Notes: a model not told the origin generated them from the letters alone. DNA of 64,000 nt from Apoda limacodes (GCA_946406115.1 OX291544.1:20725521-20789520); one strand, 5' to 3'. Numbered from the stretch's first letter, positions 1-12,532 are shown. Made by a program: numbers and translations.

Positions 1-2750
1 TCTTGTGCGTGTGCAAGAGTTAATGCGATAGGGGTTTGCATGGTTGACGAGCTGGAGAATATTGTTGTCATGTCGAGGCTCCCGTTTTGAAAAAGTCAAG
101 TTTTGGTCACATTGGGGGTCAGTATGAAGCTGAAAACATCAAATTATCGGACACATTCAGTTTATTTTATAAACCATTGGATGGAGCTCGTGGAGCACGT
201 TCTGGGTCAATTTCACTATTTTGATCTCGTGCATGGTTTAGAAGTAATCGACCGAAATCCCTTAGCATTTCCACTACACTAATATACATTAGTATATTTA
301 ATAGCTTCGGCCCGCGACTCCGTGCACGTGTACTTTTGAAAAAAAAACAGTTTGACTGTTTACCGTTTTACCTACAATAATTTGGGAATTGTCATGCAAA
401 GTTTCATGCTTTATTGTGCCATCTAAGTAATAATTCAAACGGTGATACATGTCAATCTTACTCGAAATTTTTAACCTTAAGGCCCAAAAATCCAATGATG
501 TGCATTTAGTTTAACCGTGTAAAATACATGTAGGTATTGTGTAGGAATTAAATCAAATATTACAATATTTTTGATATAGGATTGTCAACTAAACAAATTA
601 TTTATTACAATATTTATTTGAAACCAAAAGTAAACATAGATTTAAATTTAATTTTGTGATCACTGGTTTTATTGACTTTCCTCCGATTCCGAATTCGTTG
701 ATTGATTTATCTTCAACACTTTCATATGAATGATACAAGTCTGTATCATGTTGAGTTCTAGCTTCGGATTCAATATCTAATATTTCTAAGGTATTATTTA
801 GTAACTAGAAAAGTTTATTGTTAAATTATTAAATTGTAACCTGTAAAAACCTGTGTGTAAAGTGGGCTGAAAACTGAGTATTCTGCGTCAATATGACATT
901 TATGCCTTAACATATTCGTAATGCAATGTTTTTTAATCATGCTTTAGCAAATAAATAAAGAATGGATAAGGGCTTATATGCTCACCTTCTTAGCTTATAG
1001 CGTGAGGTATGAATTAGAAAATAATCCTTATTAAACATACTACCTATAGCAAACATATTTAGTTCCTGAGAAGGCGCGCTCAAACATACAAGCTCAATAA
1101 TTTTATTTATTAGCTGAGATAAAGTTATGATTTATTTTATTAAAGTTTTAAAACTAACAAAATATAAGTATCAATGACGCAAATGTCATCTTACATTCGT
1201 ATCAAAGTCACATATTAAATCCTAGAATAAAATTGTTTAAAATATTTTGCAGTAATAGGTAACGTAGACAGACCTCAAACAAACTTACGAACGATAAACA
1301 TATCACAAGGAGCTCTTCTGTAGTTCTTTTGAATGCAATATTTTAAACGTAGTCTGAGACGTTGGCTTAATAGTTCTATAGGGTTGTCGATTATAGTATA
1401 GTATAATATCTATAAAATGTGTAATTACTGTACTAAAAATCACTTTTTCTCATAAAAAGAAATACTTTGTAGTAAAATTGAAGTTTAAATTAAATTAAGT
1501 TTGTGAAGAATATTGGTGAAATATAAACATTTTCAAGTTATATCCCATACATATTGAAATGTGTTCTTGTGTATTTATATATATATTGCAATTTAATTAA
1601 TATAATGTATTTAAATATGTTTGTTATATATCTACATAATATAAAAAATACTAAAAGGAATGATAATTTTTATAGAAAATTATTAATTATACATTTTCAA
1701 AGATTTTATTACTTTACTTCATTTCAAAATCTAATCTACTAAAAATCACGATTGTTACCAAATATGGATCAAAAACGTTATAATATAATAATCTACTATA
1801 TAAATTGGGGAAATAATATAGATTTTGCAATATTCTTGTGCTATGTCCAATTGCACATATTGTTATATTAGTGATTGATGTTAGCTGAGGAGCATTTCAC
1901 GGTCAAAGTAAAAAAGATCTTTATTTAAATTTGTTTACAAAACTATTATATTTATTATTTTAAAGAGGATACGTTCGTAACGTCTGTATAATTTTAAATT
2001 TGTTTGTAACCATACTTAATGTTTTGGATTGGAGTACCAACCCTAACATGGAGACTGGAATTGCATACACAAAAAAAATTAGTGTCGGACAACCGTCCGG
2101 AATCGTGACAACTTGTGCCTTTCACTTTTTATGTCTGTCTCTCTCGCTCTTAGGCGGGCTAACCATGCCGCGTGCCTCTCACTCGCTCTCATTGTGAGCG
2201 CATAACGTGAGCGGAGCGTAACGCAGTTTCTTGAAGTGTCACCCGGCAAACCAATTTATAAGACGTTGTCACGTCAAAAATTGGGACTACGTCTCACGGG
2301 AACATTTCTTTTGAAATCTTGTTATTCAGAGTTAGTGAGGTGCTGAGTAATAACGTTTTTTTAAGCGAATGTTTTAATGTAAAAGTGGTCCCTTTGAATT
2401 GGATTGACGGCGGGGACTGAGTCAACATGCAAACGGTCTAGAGCTTCAACATCCCCGTCTTAAGACTGCTTTACATACCACGGTAAATCTTTTACAGTAC
2501 AAGCTATAGAATTTACTTTCTTTTCCTAATTAAAACAACACTCAGAGGGCGGAGTTTAAAAATCTTATGAAACGTCATTATCAATCTGTATAAGATTTTT
2601 CTGCTGTAATTTTATTATAGACTACTTATAGTTATATTATTCACTATTTTTTTATTTGTAGGTATATATTTTATTTATTTATTATTATAACTATGTATAT
2701 TTTATTATATTTATCATATATGTACATTTTTATTTGTGTGTAAAGTGTAA
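1..2750. other. AT-rich intergenic sequence, no gene seen
   Basis: No reading frame here looks like a known protein and no splice-linked exon set was found. The stretch 2080-2310 is less AT-rich and holds several short GAGCG/CTCGCTCT-type motifs; it may be part of an old repeat, but I could not name it. The rest is AT-rich spacer. Confidence 0.5.
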
Positions 2751-2824
2751 ACCGCTGGCAAAATCTAGTTTCTAATAAAATAAACATATATTATATATAC
2801 ATATATTGTTTATTTATATATATA

Positions 2825-3401
2825 CACCGGCACAATTAGCGGAACAGAAAAAAAAGTGAGACTATGAGATAATAACGCATATATTTCCAAGTTCATTCAG
2901 ATTGTTGGGGGGTGGCATTCTCGATTTAACCCTTCTTTTTAGCAAGTCCCAGACACGCTCTATCGGATTCATATCGGGGGAATTTGCTGGCCACTGCATC
3001 ACCGGTATACCTACGTGGCTCAAATATGCCTGTACCGATTGTGCACTATGAGCACGAGCATTATCTTGCATTAGAATAAAGTCGTCACCAATAAATGGGG
3101 CATATGGTACAACATGTTCTTCTAAAATGTCTCTGATGTATCGATCTGCTGTCACGGTCCCTCCTGTGACTATCACCAACTCCGTGCGAGCTTCCAAACA
3201 TATCCCTCCCCAAACCATAATCGAGCCGCCACCATAAGCCACTGTGTGTTCAAATTAGACTGTATGTGGCGTTCTCCTTTGCGTCTCCATATTCGCTGTC
3301 TCCCATCGATCTGTTTTAAAAGAACTCTGCACTCATCAGTAAAGAGAACCTGCTGCCATTCGTTTAAATCCTTTTTTTGTGTTCCGCTAATTGTGCCGGT
3401 G
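2825..3401 (-). mobile_element. Tc1-like DNA transposon remnant with intact inverted ends
   Basis: A 577-bp element is bounded by 22-bp inverted repeats, 2825-2846 and 3380-3401, that match in full and begin CACCGGCACAATTAGC. Inside, on the minus strand, lies the C-terminal part of a Tc1-family DDE transposase. The N-terminal DNA-binding region and the first part of the catalytic domain are absent, so this is an internally deleted, non-autonomous copy. The flanks are runs of TA, in keeping with the TA target of the superfamily, but no clean duplication can be defined within that AT tract. Confidence 0.85.
2862..3370 (-). pseudogene. Tc1-like transposase fragment (DD34E), frameshifted
   Basis: Reading leftward, the first part (about 3370-3242) gives LFTDEC, which fits the first catalytic Asp region of Tc1 transposases. 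A one-base frameshift near 3240 then moves into a frame with GGSIMVWGG, the second Asp in QDNARAH, and the Glu in SPDMNPIERVW. There are 34 residues between the second Asp and the Glu, the Tc1 spacing. The open part after the shift is 126 codons, against about 340 for a full transposase, and no helix-turn-helix region is present. It cannot encode an active enzyme. Confidence 0.85.
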
Positions 3402-3409
3402 TTTATATA

Positions 3410-3625
3410 TTTATTTTATTAGATACTAGATTTTGCCAGCGGCTCCGCTCGCCCTAAATTCGGTTATCGGCGTGAAAATATATCTATATCCTTCCCCGGG
3501 ACTCAAACTACCTCTACACCAAATTTCATCCAAATTGGTTCAGCGTTTAAAGCTTGGAGAGGTAACAGACAGAAAGATAGACAAACAGACTGACAGAGTT
3601 ACTTTCCCCTTTATTATAATAGTAT
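3410..3625 (+). repeat. Dispersed lepidopteran repeat, GCCAGCGGCTCCGC type
   Basis: It starts TTATTAGATACTAGATTTTG, followed by CCAGCGGCTCCGC, and ends near TATAATAGTATGGAT. Related sequence recurs at 24736-24900, 35500-35682 and, in reverse, 63112-63515. A truncated inverted copy of its first 34 bp is at 2751-2784, on the other side of the Tc1-like element. It encodes no clear protein. The shared ends suggest a LINE 3' end or non-autonomous element; which one cannot be settled here. Confidence 0.65.
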
Positions 3626-4841
3626 GGATGAACGAAGATACATCCTACCTGCTACCGTTTTTATTATTTTTCGTTGTTGTGCAGTTTTAGGTTGGAAGTG
3701 TTTGCCTACAGGGGAGAAAACTGCCTATTATATTATTTTTAATTATTGTTTTGATGTAACCTTTTTGTTTTTTGGTATACAATGAAGAATATTTGTATTG
3801 CATGTATATAATCTAATATTTTACTGCTAGTGATAATAATGATTTTTTTTTTAATAATTATACATGAAATTAATATGAAAAGCAAAAATATAAATTGTGA
3901 AAGCGTTTGTAAAAAAAATGTGTACATGAAAAAAAAATTTTGTTATTGCTATTATAAATTTTTAATTTATTAAATGTATTATACATCCTTACGAAGAAAT
4001 TTTGAGGTTAAGTCAAAAAAAGTTAAGTATAAAAGTTATAGATTTTTTAGTATCTACAACTTTTTATTTAACTTTAATCTAAAATTAATACTTAAGTCAT
4101 AAATTGATTAAAACAATTGTTTGCCCCCAACGCTCCCCCTTCCGGTTAAATTCAGCAGTTTCAATTAGTTTTCCCGAGTCATATATATAATTTCCTACAC
4201 GACGTTTGGTTTTGCAAAGATTTTTTTTCAAAAATAATTTATTTTAGAGCTATTTGCCTGGACTTGAATATTACTTTTTTTATTCACGTTTAAAAGGACT
4301 ATAATAGCAGTTGTAGTTGTAAATTGCGACATAAGATGTCTCCATTAAACTTTGAAGTGAAATTTAGGGTGACTATAGGTTTACAAATTTTAACACTAAA
4401 TTAGTTGCCGTTAATCAAAGTCCAAAGACAGAATAAGATAAGATATACTTTATATCATCATGTCTTTGGCCTTTCATAGTACCACTTATAACTCTAAAGT
4501 TAGTGAAATGGTAGTACGTTGCGCTAACGAGTCCTGGTTTTGATGTCAGATGTGTTCCAGCATCAAAAAGTTACAAATTTATGTAATGCTCACATTGGGA
4601 TGGAATACATTTGATGTAAGATTGGCAGTAAAGTACCGAACACTATTGATTTTATACTTGGGTAGTTAACTACAGCTAAAGCTACTAAAAGTCTGCGCAA
4701 CTCAAAGCCTTATGAGGCGCGGAAGTGTGGTAATATTTTTGTGTTTATGTTGTGGTAAGAACTGTTCGATGATATTTTTACTACCACGAACAACAACGAA
4801 TCATTGACGCTTGACACTTGACGAGTTTCAAGCGAAATAAA
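3626..4841. other. AT-rich spacer, nothing recognised
   Basis: Short homopolymer-rich sequence without a credible reading frame. A phrase near 3770-3790 (GGTATACAATGAAGAAT) also occurs in the LINE-tail-like repeat at 26755-26772, so part of it may be a decayed copy of that repeat. Confidence 0.4.
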
Positions 4842-5115
4842 GTCACCGACATACCTCGCAGAATCGGCAAGCTACAGTAGCAGTGGGCTGGTTACGTCTA
4901 TAGGAGGACTGGTGACTGATGGAGCAGACATTGCCTAGAGTGAAAACCGCGTATTGGAGGGCGAAGCGTAGGACACCTTCCAGTCCGATCGATCGACCGA
5001 CGATTTTAAAAGGGTACCCGGTGGTGGCTGGATGCGGAAGTTGGAGGACCGGGAGAAATGGCGTGCCATAGAGGAAGTAAATGGCATGGCCGTGGACCAA
5101 TATAAGCTGATATGA
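4842..5115 (+). pseudogene. RTE-type LINE, C-terminal fragment
   Basis: Across shifting plus-strand frames the sequence reads like the last part of an RTE-clade polyprotein. IGKLQWQWAGY occurs near its start and GGWMRKLEDREKWRAIEE near its end, as in the family pattern KLKWQWAGH ... TDDL ... W. Several frame changes and stops break it. It is in the opposite orientation to the three minus-strand RTE fragments at 17925, 25985 and 50985, and differs enough to be a separate subfamily. Confidence 0.65.
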
Positions 5116-5530
5116 TTACCTTCACGCAAATTATATTAGGAGTGGGTGTTTAAATTCTGCAGATTTTGGATCGTAACTTCTGTCTGATAACAATTCCTTA
5201 ACATCTTTTACATAAAATGATCTCCTCAATCCGTTCTGCAACTCCTCCGTCGGCTAACCATTACTCACTGGATCTTTTTAAGTTAAGTCCAGTGAGACAG
5301 TAGTATGCCTTACATCCATAGTTCCAGTGCTGTCTCCCCAATTTTTTCATAGTTTCAATTCAAGTACGGTTCTTGGATGTTAGAGGAATAGTAACCAGTT
5401 TTACTTAAAAATTTAAAAAATCACACAATGTGAACACTTGTTACTCTTGCACTTGTGAGTTCTCACAACACCTCTGCCAACACGTATTTGGTAAATTTGA
5501 GTTTTGTTAGCGCGTGGCTTAAACCAAAAT
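5116..5530. other. Spacer, nothing recognised
   Basis: About 400 bp between the RTE fragment and the 5' truncation point of the family A LINE. No coding or repeat signal could be named. Confidence 0.35.
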
Positions 5531-7471
5531 AAATGCTGCCTCGAGGTTCAGTAAGAAAGCAACTGCCAGAGCAAAATTCCAATTCATCGGCAAACTAGGT
5601 GGGCGACTTGCGAGCTATCCTTCTGGGAGTCGTGCTTTCTGGTCGCTTGCTAAAACTGCCAGTCGTCGTTACCACCACTGCGAAAGACCGATCGTGACTT
5701 GGCCCACAGTGCAAAAGAGAAAGCCGATCTATTGGGCAGTCTCTTTGCCTCTAACTCGAATGTGAACGACGAAGGCGCTGTACCACCTACTTTACCGTGG
5801 TGCGGTAAGACGATGCCGGAAATCTCTATAACACAGCGCGAGGTCCGGCGGGCGTTGCTTTCCCTAGACGTTCATAAGTCGAGTGGGCCAGACGGTATAC
5901 CAGCAGTGGTGCTTAAGCAGTGTGCTCCTGAGTTATGTCCTGTACTCACGCGCCTCTTCACGCTTTCCTACCACACTAGGCAATTTCCGTCTTCATGGAA
6001 GACTGCGAATGTGCACGCGGTGCCCAAAAAGGGCGATAGATCAGATCCATCGAATTACAGGCCTATCGCTATAACCTCTCTCCTCTCCAAGGTGATGGAG
6101 CGTGTGATCAACACACAGCTTTTGAGATACCTAGAAAAACACGACCTGATCAGTGACCGTCAATATGGCTTCCGCCACGGTCGCTCAACTGGTGACCTTC
6201 TAGTGTATCTCACACACTGATGGGCACTAGCCATTGAGAGTCAGGGGGAGGCATTGCCATGTAGCCTAGACATAGCGAAGGCGTTCGATCGGGTCTGGCA
6301 CCGGGGTCTTCTATCGATGTTGCCATCTTACGGAGTGCCCGAGGGTTTGTGCAAATGGGTGGCTAGCTTTTTGTCCGGCAGAAGCATACGAGCCGTAGTT
6401 GACGGTAGTTGCTCTGATAGTATGGACATTAATGCTGGTGTCCCGCAAGGCTCTGTGCTGTCTCCTACGCTGTTTCTACTGCACATCAATGATAGGTTGG
6501 ACATCAACAACATACATTGCTATGCAGATGACAGTACTGGAGACGCTTATTACACGGGCCGTGCAAGCATCCAACGTTCCGTTGTGGATGAAAAGCGTGA
6601 AGAACTTGTGTCTCAAATCGAGATCGGTCTGTCCAAGGTCTCTGACTGGGGGCGGGAAAACTTGGTCCGATTCAACCCTTCAAAGACACAAGTCTGCGCG
6701 TTCACCGCTAAGAAAACCCAATTCACTGTAGTCCCACAATTCCAGAACACTCTTCTCTCCATCTCCAAGAGCATTGGGATCCTTGGTGTTGACATCTCCA
6801 GCGATGTTCAGTTCCGAGATCATTTGCTAGACAAGGTAAAGCTGGCGTCCAAAAAACTTGGTGTAATCAACAGAGCGAAGCAGTACTTCACGTCGGGGCA
6901 AAGGTTGCTACTTTACAAGTCGCAAGTCGGGCCCCATATGGAGTACTGCTGCCATCTCTGGGCGGGTGCACCCGAATACCAGCTTGGCCCTTTTGACTCG
7001 GTTCAACGACGGGCTGTGAGAATTGTCGACGATCCCAAACTCACTTGCGGTATCGAGCCCTTAAGTCTGAGGAGAGACTTTGCCTCCCTGTGTGTGTTCT
7101 ACCACTTGTACAATGGATTGTGTTCTGAGGAATTGTTCGAAATGATGCCCACGGCTACTTTCTACCACCGCACCGCTCGCCATCGACAGGGAATTCATTC
7201 TCACACTTTGGAACCAAAATGGTCGCGTACAGTGCGGTTTCAGAGAAACTTCCTCACGCGAACGCTTGGGTTGTGGAATGAGCTCCCTGCCAAGGTTTTC
7301 TCTAAGGACTACAGTATCGGGTTCTTCAAAAAAGAAGTTATTAGATTTCTGAAGGGTCGGCAACGCGCGAGTGATGCCCCTGGTGCTGCAAGCGTCCATA
7401 GGCTACGGTGACCGCTTTCCATCAGGCGGACCGTAGGCTTGTTTGCCACCTTAGTGGTATAAAAAAAAAAG
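5531..7471 (+). mobile_element. LINE family A, 5'-truncated copy A1 (jockey/CR1-like)
   Basis: This is the longest uninterrupted copy of the family. It starts inside the endonuclease-RT linker (AAATGCTGCCTCGAGG, shared with copies at 21310 and 41125). It runs through the whole reverse transcriptase and thumb to a 3' tail reading ACCGCTTTCCATCAGGCGG, GTTTGCCACC and TGGTATAAAAAAAAAA. That tail is characteristic of a very common lepidopteran LINE. Compared with the copy at 21429 it lacks 14 bp near 5655, shifting the frame in the linker. 5' truncation and a poly-A end are as expected from target-primed reverse transcription. Confidence 0.9.
5699..7411 (+). pseudogene. Reverse transcriptase of LINE family A, one in-frame stop
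   Basis: One frame of 571 codons is interrupted only by TGA at 6218-6220, just after LLVYLTH. It holds the RT blocks in order: KSSGPDGIPAVVLKQ (palm entry), PSNYRPIAITSLLSKVMERV, QYGFRHGRST, DIAKAFDRVWH (first catalytic Asp), GVPQGSVLSPTLF, and the YADDS box at 6521-6535. These are followed by thumb and C-terminal sequence with LGVDIS and GPHMEYCCHLWAG. The endonuclease is missing by 5' truncation. A CGA-to-TGA change would explain the stop. The enzyme would copy LINE RNA at a nicked chromosomal target; this copy is not functional. Confidence 0.88.
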
Positions 7472-7990
7472 TTTTGAAGAGGATGATTCTTATTTTGTAA
7501 ATTTCGACATTTCGTGTCCAATTTTTGGAGTATCAGTAATCTCTATATTATTCTAATTATCTCTTTAAAGTCTTTCAAAACTAACTATTTATTTTTATCC
7601 TAGCTTGCAATATTCAAGCAATTTTATTTGCTTTAATGTTTAATTTTAATTTCAAGTATTACCGTATACAGAATTATCGTTACTAAAAAATGCAATAATG
7701 TTTTGGCCAATTCTATGAACTTTACAAAAAAACTACAATCAATTTGTTTATTTAGTCTATAAAAAATATTTTTGTGATTTTACTGTGTATAAAACTATGT
7801 ATCCAGCGATAAACCTAAATCCAAAAAAATAATAAACATAATCATAGTTTTATGTGATACTTCAAGAAATAATATAGAATTTTGTAAAATACGTACATAT
7901 AAATGAAACAAAATAAACAGATCAGTTGCTTTATTTGGTCTTCATTCGTGTAAAATACAACATTCACTTATTATTAAGTGTATGTTGTAT
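7472..7990. other. AT-rich spacer between LINE A1 and gene A
   Basis: No coding signal. Gene A is transcribed leftward toward this stretch, and its likely poly-A signal lies at the right edge (8002-8007). Confidence 0.4.
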
Positions 7991-8001
7991 CTTATCTCAC
8001 T

Positions 8002-8007
8002 TTTATT
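8002..8007 (-). terminator. Candidate poly-A signal of gene A
   Basis: AATAAA on the minus strand, about 112 bp past the gene A stop codon. It is the nearest canonical signal. Confidence 0.5.
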
Positions 8008-8118
8008 GTTATATGTAAAAAAGAAAAATATTTGTACTTATGACCAATAATGTCAACAATTTTTGCAGTGACTAAAGGCAGGCGTGAGTAATTATGTGAT
8101 GTATTCTTTACTCAATGT

Positions 8119-11100
8119 TTACGCAAGAGGAGTGGGGGGGACGGGTAAGAGAACACTCTCAACTCTGTAGCCATTTTCGTCAGCGGTGTACTTGAACACT
8201 TGGGGTTTGCCTTCATTGTCGTTGAGGAAAAAGTATCCGGTCTTTACAATCACAGAGCGGGGTTTGTTTTCTTCGTCGGTGATAGTTTTCAGTGAGCCTT
8301 CTTGTGCTTGTTCGTTGCCGTCATTTTGTTTATATCTATTAAAAAAAATAGCAAAAATAAATAAATTTATTTATCAAATAGCAGCGCTTGACGATTGCGT
8401 CACGGTGTTTTGACAATGCGATAATTGTAATAAAATAAAATAAAATAAATTGTAAAGCGAGCCAATTTGATTTTTGGGCCACATTGTTTCTTATTTTACA
8501 GTGGATCGTTATAGGTACCTATTTCGTCAACCTTTGGTGGCATAACGCAGTTTCGGGTGATTTATTTTTTATATACAATATTTTTTTTTGTGTCAATATG
8601 ATCTTTACGATTAAAATTTCATATATTTCATACGCTAAACTCCGTTTTAAAAGATTTCAAAGTGCTTGAGCATACTACTGACACACTTATAAATAAGACT
8701 TGTGAAGTTCTTTGGTCTTTCATTAGAAATCATTTCCATCACAACTATATCGTTTCAATGAGCACAGTACTTCCATTAAATGACTAAAAACTATTTTAGA
8801 ACTATCGCATAAAATAAATTTTGCTGACATAAATGAAGTACAAATGGAATTTTATAGTCCAACACAAGTGATCATTATCCAAAGTGACTGTTATGTAAAC
8901 ACTTAAGGTGTCCCACAACATCGCAATTTTACCTTCAACTTGCCCCTTGCCCATATTTAACCCTCTTTTTGAAATCCGAAGAAAACCTATATCATTACTA
9001 AATAGCGCATTAAAAAAATTGAAGCTTGTTAAGATTATATACAACAACCTAGTTAGTTTCTTATACTTAAAACTCGTAAAGATTGCAAACCTCTAGTTAG
9101 TTCCTTACTCTTAAATCTCGTAAAGATTGTAACCCTCTAGAGTTAGTTTCTTAGTTTTAAACTTGTAATGATTGCAACTGTCAATGAGTTTAAATTTCAA
9201 CTCCACATTGTAATAGTTAACTATAAATTAAAGCAGTTTGAGTTTATTATTATCACTATATTAGATTAACGCAATGTTCATAGAAAAATAATGATAAAAA
9301 ACTTACTGATATTTATACTGTCCATCTGGGTTGATTTCAAACGCGTTTTCTATCAACTCTATTACTTGTTTTTCCACTGGGAGGGCGGCAGCGGCAGCCA
9401 CAAGAGCGAGAACTAAAAACTGTGGAAAATCATAGGTATAATACAACAGTCCTTAAAAGAATATTAAATAAGACTTAAATATTTTAAAAATCGGCCGAAG
9501 ATGACTCGTGTACCGAGGGTTCGTTGCAAATATGTATGTATTCATTAATTTTGATGTAAAACCTTGTTTTTTGCCAAATTTCATAACTAGCTCAACGGAA
9601 AGTAACCTAGACCTTTTGATTTATTTTAAAAGTGTAAGGTAAGTATATGGTAAAAATTGTCTTTTAATTACGTTAGCTTAGATAAAACTTAATCTTTCTA
9701 AAGCCAAGAGACCGTAGAGCTACGTGTTTAATAATTATTTTAAATTAATAACTCTACGCGTTCCTGAGAAAATAGACTCTAGGAAGTGAACCTAGACGGG
9801 TCCCGTTTTTTCCTTTTGATTTATATAAAACTGAACTAATTAAATAAATATTTCTTGACTTCACACACAAATAAATACATACATATAAAATATATACTAC
9901 TATAATATATACAAAGATAATATCCAGATTCAAGATAAAGCAAATGTTTATCACATAAATGTTTGTCCTGTGCAGGGATGAAACCCACATAGAGCCGCCG
10001 AATTAATTCTGTTCTTCGACTTAATCGAAGTTCAAAAAAAAATCGTATACATTTTTCGGACAGTCAACCAATTATCATGGAAAAAATATTGTGTCTAACT
10101 AAACAAGTCGTTACGCGAAAGTTGTTCTGTTGTAAAAGCACTTTCTGCTTTTTGCATCAGTACGCCTTTTCCGACTGGATGAGTACTTATACAAAGGTTA
10201 ATCGGGCTTAGGTATAATTTTCAGCAGGTTTCTGTAGGTACATTTTTTGTGATCTTAATCTTATACACTGAATGACATTGTTGAAAAGTAAGTTTTTTTT
10301 TGGTTAGGTTAGTTGATCTTGAATGTTGTTATTTGGTGCGAGTGTTGATTGAATACCGAGCAAGCGAAGGATTCTATGAATAATTTACTAGATAATTGTT
10401 TTTATAGCGTCGGAGAATTTCTTAACATTAGATAGCGTGCATCAATTGCTGCCAAAAAAATTGAAAAAATTGTAATATGACATGTGTGTATTGTAATTTT
10501 TGAAAAAATTGTAATATGACATGTGGCTTCTGTAATTTAAAATTTGTTATATGACATGTGGCTATTGTAACAAAAATATTATTATTCTTATCATGACATT
10601 TTATCTTGTATTTAAATTAATTCTGTTGATAGATGTTAAGGAATTTTTATTATAGCTGATATTTTAGAATTTCATTAACTACCTATGCCATTTTAAAATT
10701 TGCACACCCTGATAGGGTAGAATAAGAGAACCATGTAAAACAATAATTACTTAAGACCATCTGTACCTTATTCAGGCAAATAAATTTTTTTTGCTGCAGT
10801 GCGGAACAAACAATTTTTATCTGACTACGTAGGCCCAGCAAGCAGAAATAAACCATTCCAATTTAATTTAAACAGCGTTTATTTGTTATTTATAGCATTT
10901 AGCCTTTCTACAAAATGTAACATTAGGTATATTTGTTTTGGATGGTTCAATTAAATATGATTACATTAGGTTATAGTATTTTATTTTATAGAAAAGGTTT
11001 ACATGCTGTCAACAAATCGTATAAATTCAGTTTAGCATTTTGTACCGTTTCCAGTAACTATACAGGTGTTAAATACATATCTTCGCTGCTGGAACCACTA

Positions 11101-12501
11101 ATTTTTTTTTTATTTCCTTCTAGTTTATATCAAGTCCAAAATGATGTAGGTAAGTAGGTACAAGTTAATATTGAAAAAATTTTAAAAAGTTGAATAGCAA
11201 GGGAAACTAAGGCACAAAACCCATAGAAAAAATCAGTCTTGCTAAACACACAATTTTTCATCTCACTACAGCGAGGAAAATATAAACAAGATACAAGAAA
11301 AACAATTATTAGTGTTTCATTACTTATGAATGGAACAAGTATACTTATATTAAATAGTTTAATTAAGTATTGATAACATGATGACAACATAATAACTCTC
11401 TGTAATAGGTTAAGTGCCTTTTGTACAGGACTGTAGCTAGTGTTGAATCTAAGGTAGGGCAGCGGTCGTTTCATGCACGGGTACGGCGCAAGTAATTTTT
11501 CTATCTTTCTTTATTTTATCTGCTTGTGAACGTGAGTAATTAAGGTAGAAGGTAATTGGATGGGATTGCGGGAAAACAATAGCAAAAAATTTATATATAT
11601 TATACCTTAGTTAATGGAACTTTTAAGGTAGGGCATTGCCCTTAGCAACGGCCCTGCTTTTGTATATCTGCATGAAGTCAAAAAATCGCACGCTCAGAGA
11701 TACCTACCTATTTTTAGCGAGTAAACTTAGGTAATTTACGTCACTGGTGGAGTAACTCATATTTTTTTATTATTAACTTTAAGTTCATTGAGTAATTTTT
11801 TTAATTTTTTTTTAAAGTGCGTTCCGGATTTGCACCATGCCAATTTTAAAATTCTCAGAGCAAAAATTACACTTAAAACTTATTTATTCTTTTTGTATTT
11901 AATAATTTAATAAACTAGGTAAACTTAATTATCTATTAAAAAACATTAACCAAAACATTATCTTTAATGCAAAACTATCAAAAATTAAACTAAAGTCACC
12001 TTAACGGATAACGAATGTATAAAAGTAGTAAGGACGAACCGCATTTAGGACGATTTCATTGTTTTTGTTTTTGTAGAATTTATAAAAGAAAAACCGTTTG
12101 CACGCAAGCGGATCAAGTAGGCTTTTCCACGCAGATTTAATTAGATTTTAAACGACAAATTGAGCCTTTCCGAGCCAGTGAGATGAAAATATACTGTCTG
12201 AACAGAATACTTTTTATAATTTAATTTTATTGTACAATTGTTTAAATGAAATACATTTGTAGAATCAGAAATACATAGAATTCCAATTTTGTTTTAGATT
12301 AATATAAGAAAATACTGAATTTTTAGTTTAATACAAGTTAATAACACATTAAGTTTTTAGAAAAATAGGAAACTAAATGTCAATTCCACTATACCAAACA
12401 CTACTAAATATCGATACTAAAAATATATACAATATTAAATTTAGTTTTTTTTTTTTAAAAAAAACATTTTAATTTTAAAGTAGACTACGTACCAATTTCA
12501 T
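8119..12501 (-). CDS. Cuticular protein, RR-1 type (gene A), 3 exons, 112 aa
   Basis: The exons are 12493-12501 (MKL), 9307-9419 and 8119-8335, with GTACGT and GTAAGT donors and CACAG and AATAG acceptors. The coding total is 339 nt. The start is the ATG 68 bp past a TATAAAAG box. Residues 1-16 form a signal peptide (MKLFLVLALVAAAAA, then LPVEK). The C-terminal half matches the Rebers-Riddiford consensus at every defined position: G, 8 residues, G, 6 residues, YTADENGY, 7 residues, PVPP. By family knowledge the secreted protein binds chitin fibres in flexible cuticle. Intron 1 (3.1 kb) and intron 2 (1.0 kb) hold tandem repeats and a dispersed repeat. Genes B and C have the same exon phases, so the three are probably an expanded paralogue cluster. 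Exons were joined by eye and there is no transcript evidence. Confidence 0.93.
9049..9179. repeat. Three imperfect tandem copies, about 43 bp unit, in intron 2 of gene A
   Basis: The unit begins CTAGTTAGTTTCTTA, continues to CTCGTAAAGATTGCAA, and recurs from about 9091 and 9134 with substitutions. A still weaker copy may precede it at 9020-9045. Confidence 0.75.
9738..9990 (-). repeat. Dispersed SINE-like repeat (GCACAGGACAAACATTTATG type), in intron 1 of gene A
   Basis: On the minus strand it reads GGGTTTCATCCCTGCACAGG and then ACAAACATTTATGTGATAAA. The plus-strand repeat at 25688-25825 shows the matching GTGTTCAATTCCGCACATG and ACAAACGTTTATATGATAAA. The GGTTC-A-TCC element resembles a polymerase III B box, suggesting a tRNA-derived SINE. 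No A box was clear. Confidence 0.55.
10461..10572. repeat. Three tandem copies, about 40 bp unit, in intron 1 of gene A
   Basis: The unit reads TTGAAAAAATTGTAATATGA then CATGTGG(C)T...TGTAATTT. Copies start near 10461, 10500 and 10538, the last being the most diverged. Confidence 0.75.
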
Positions 12502-12532
12502 GATGACTCGTTTATCCGTGTTCAACTGAGCG

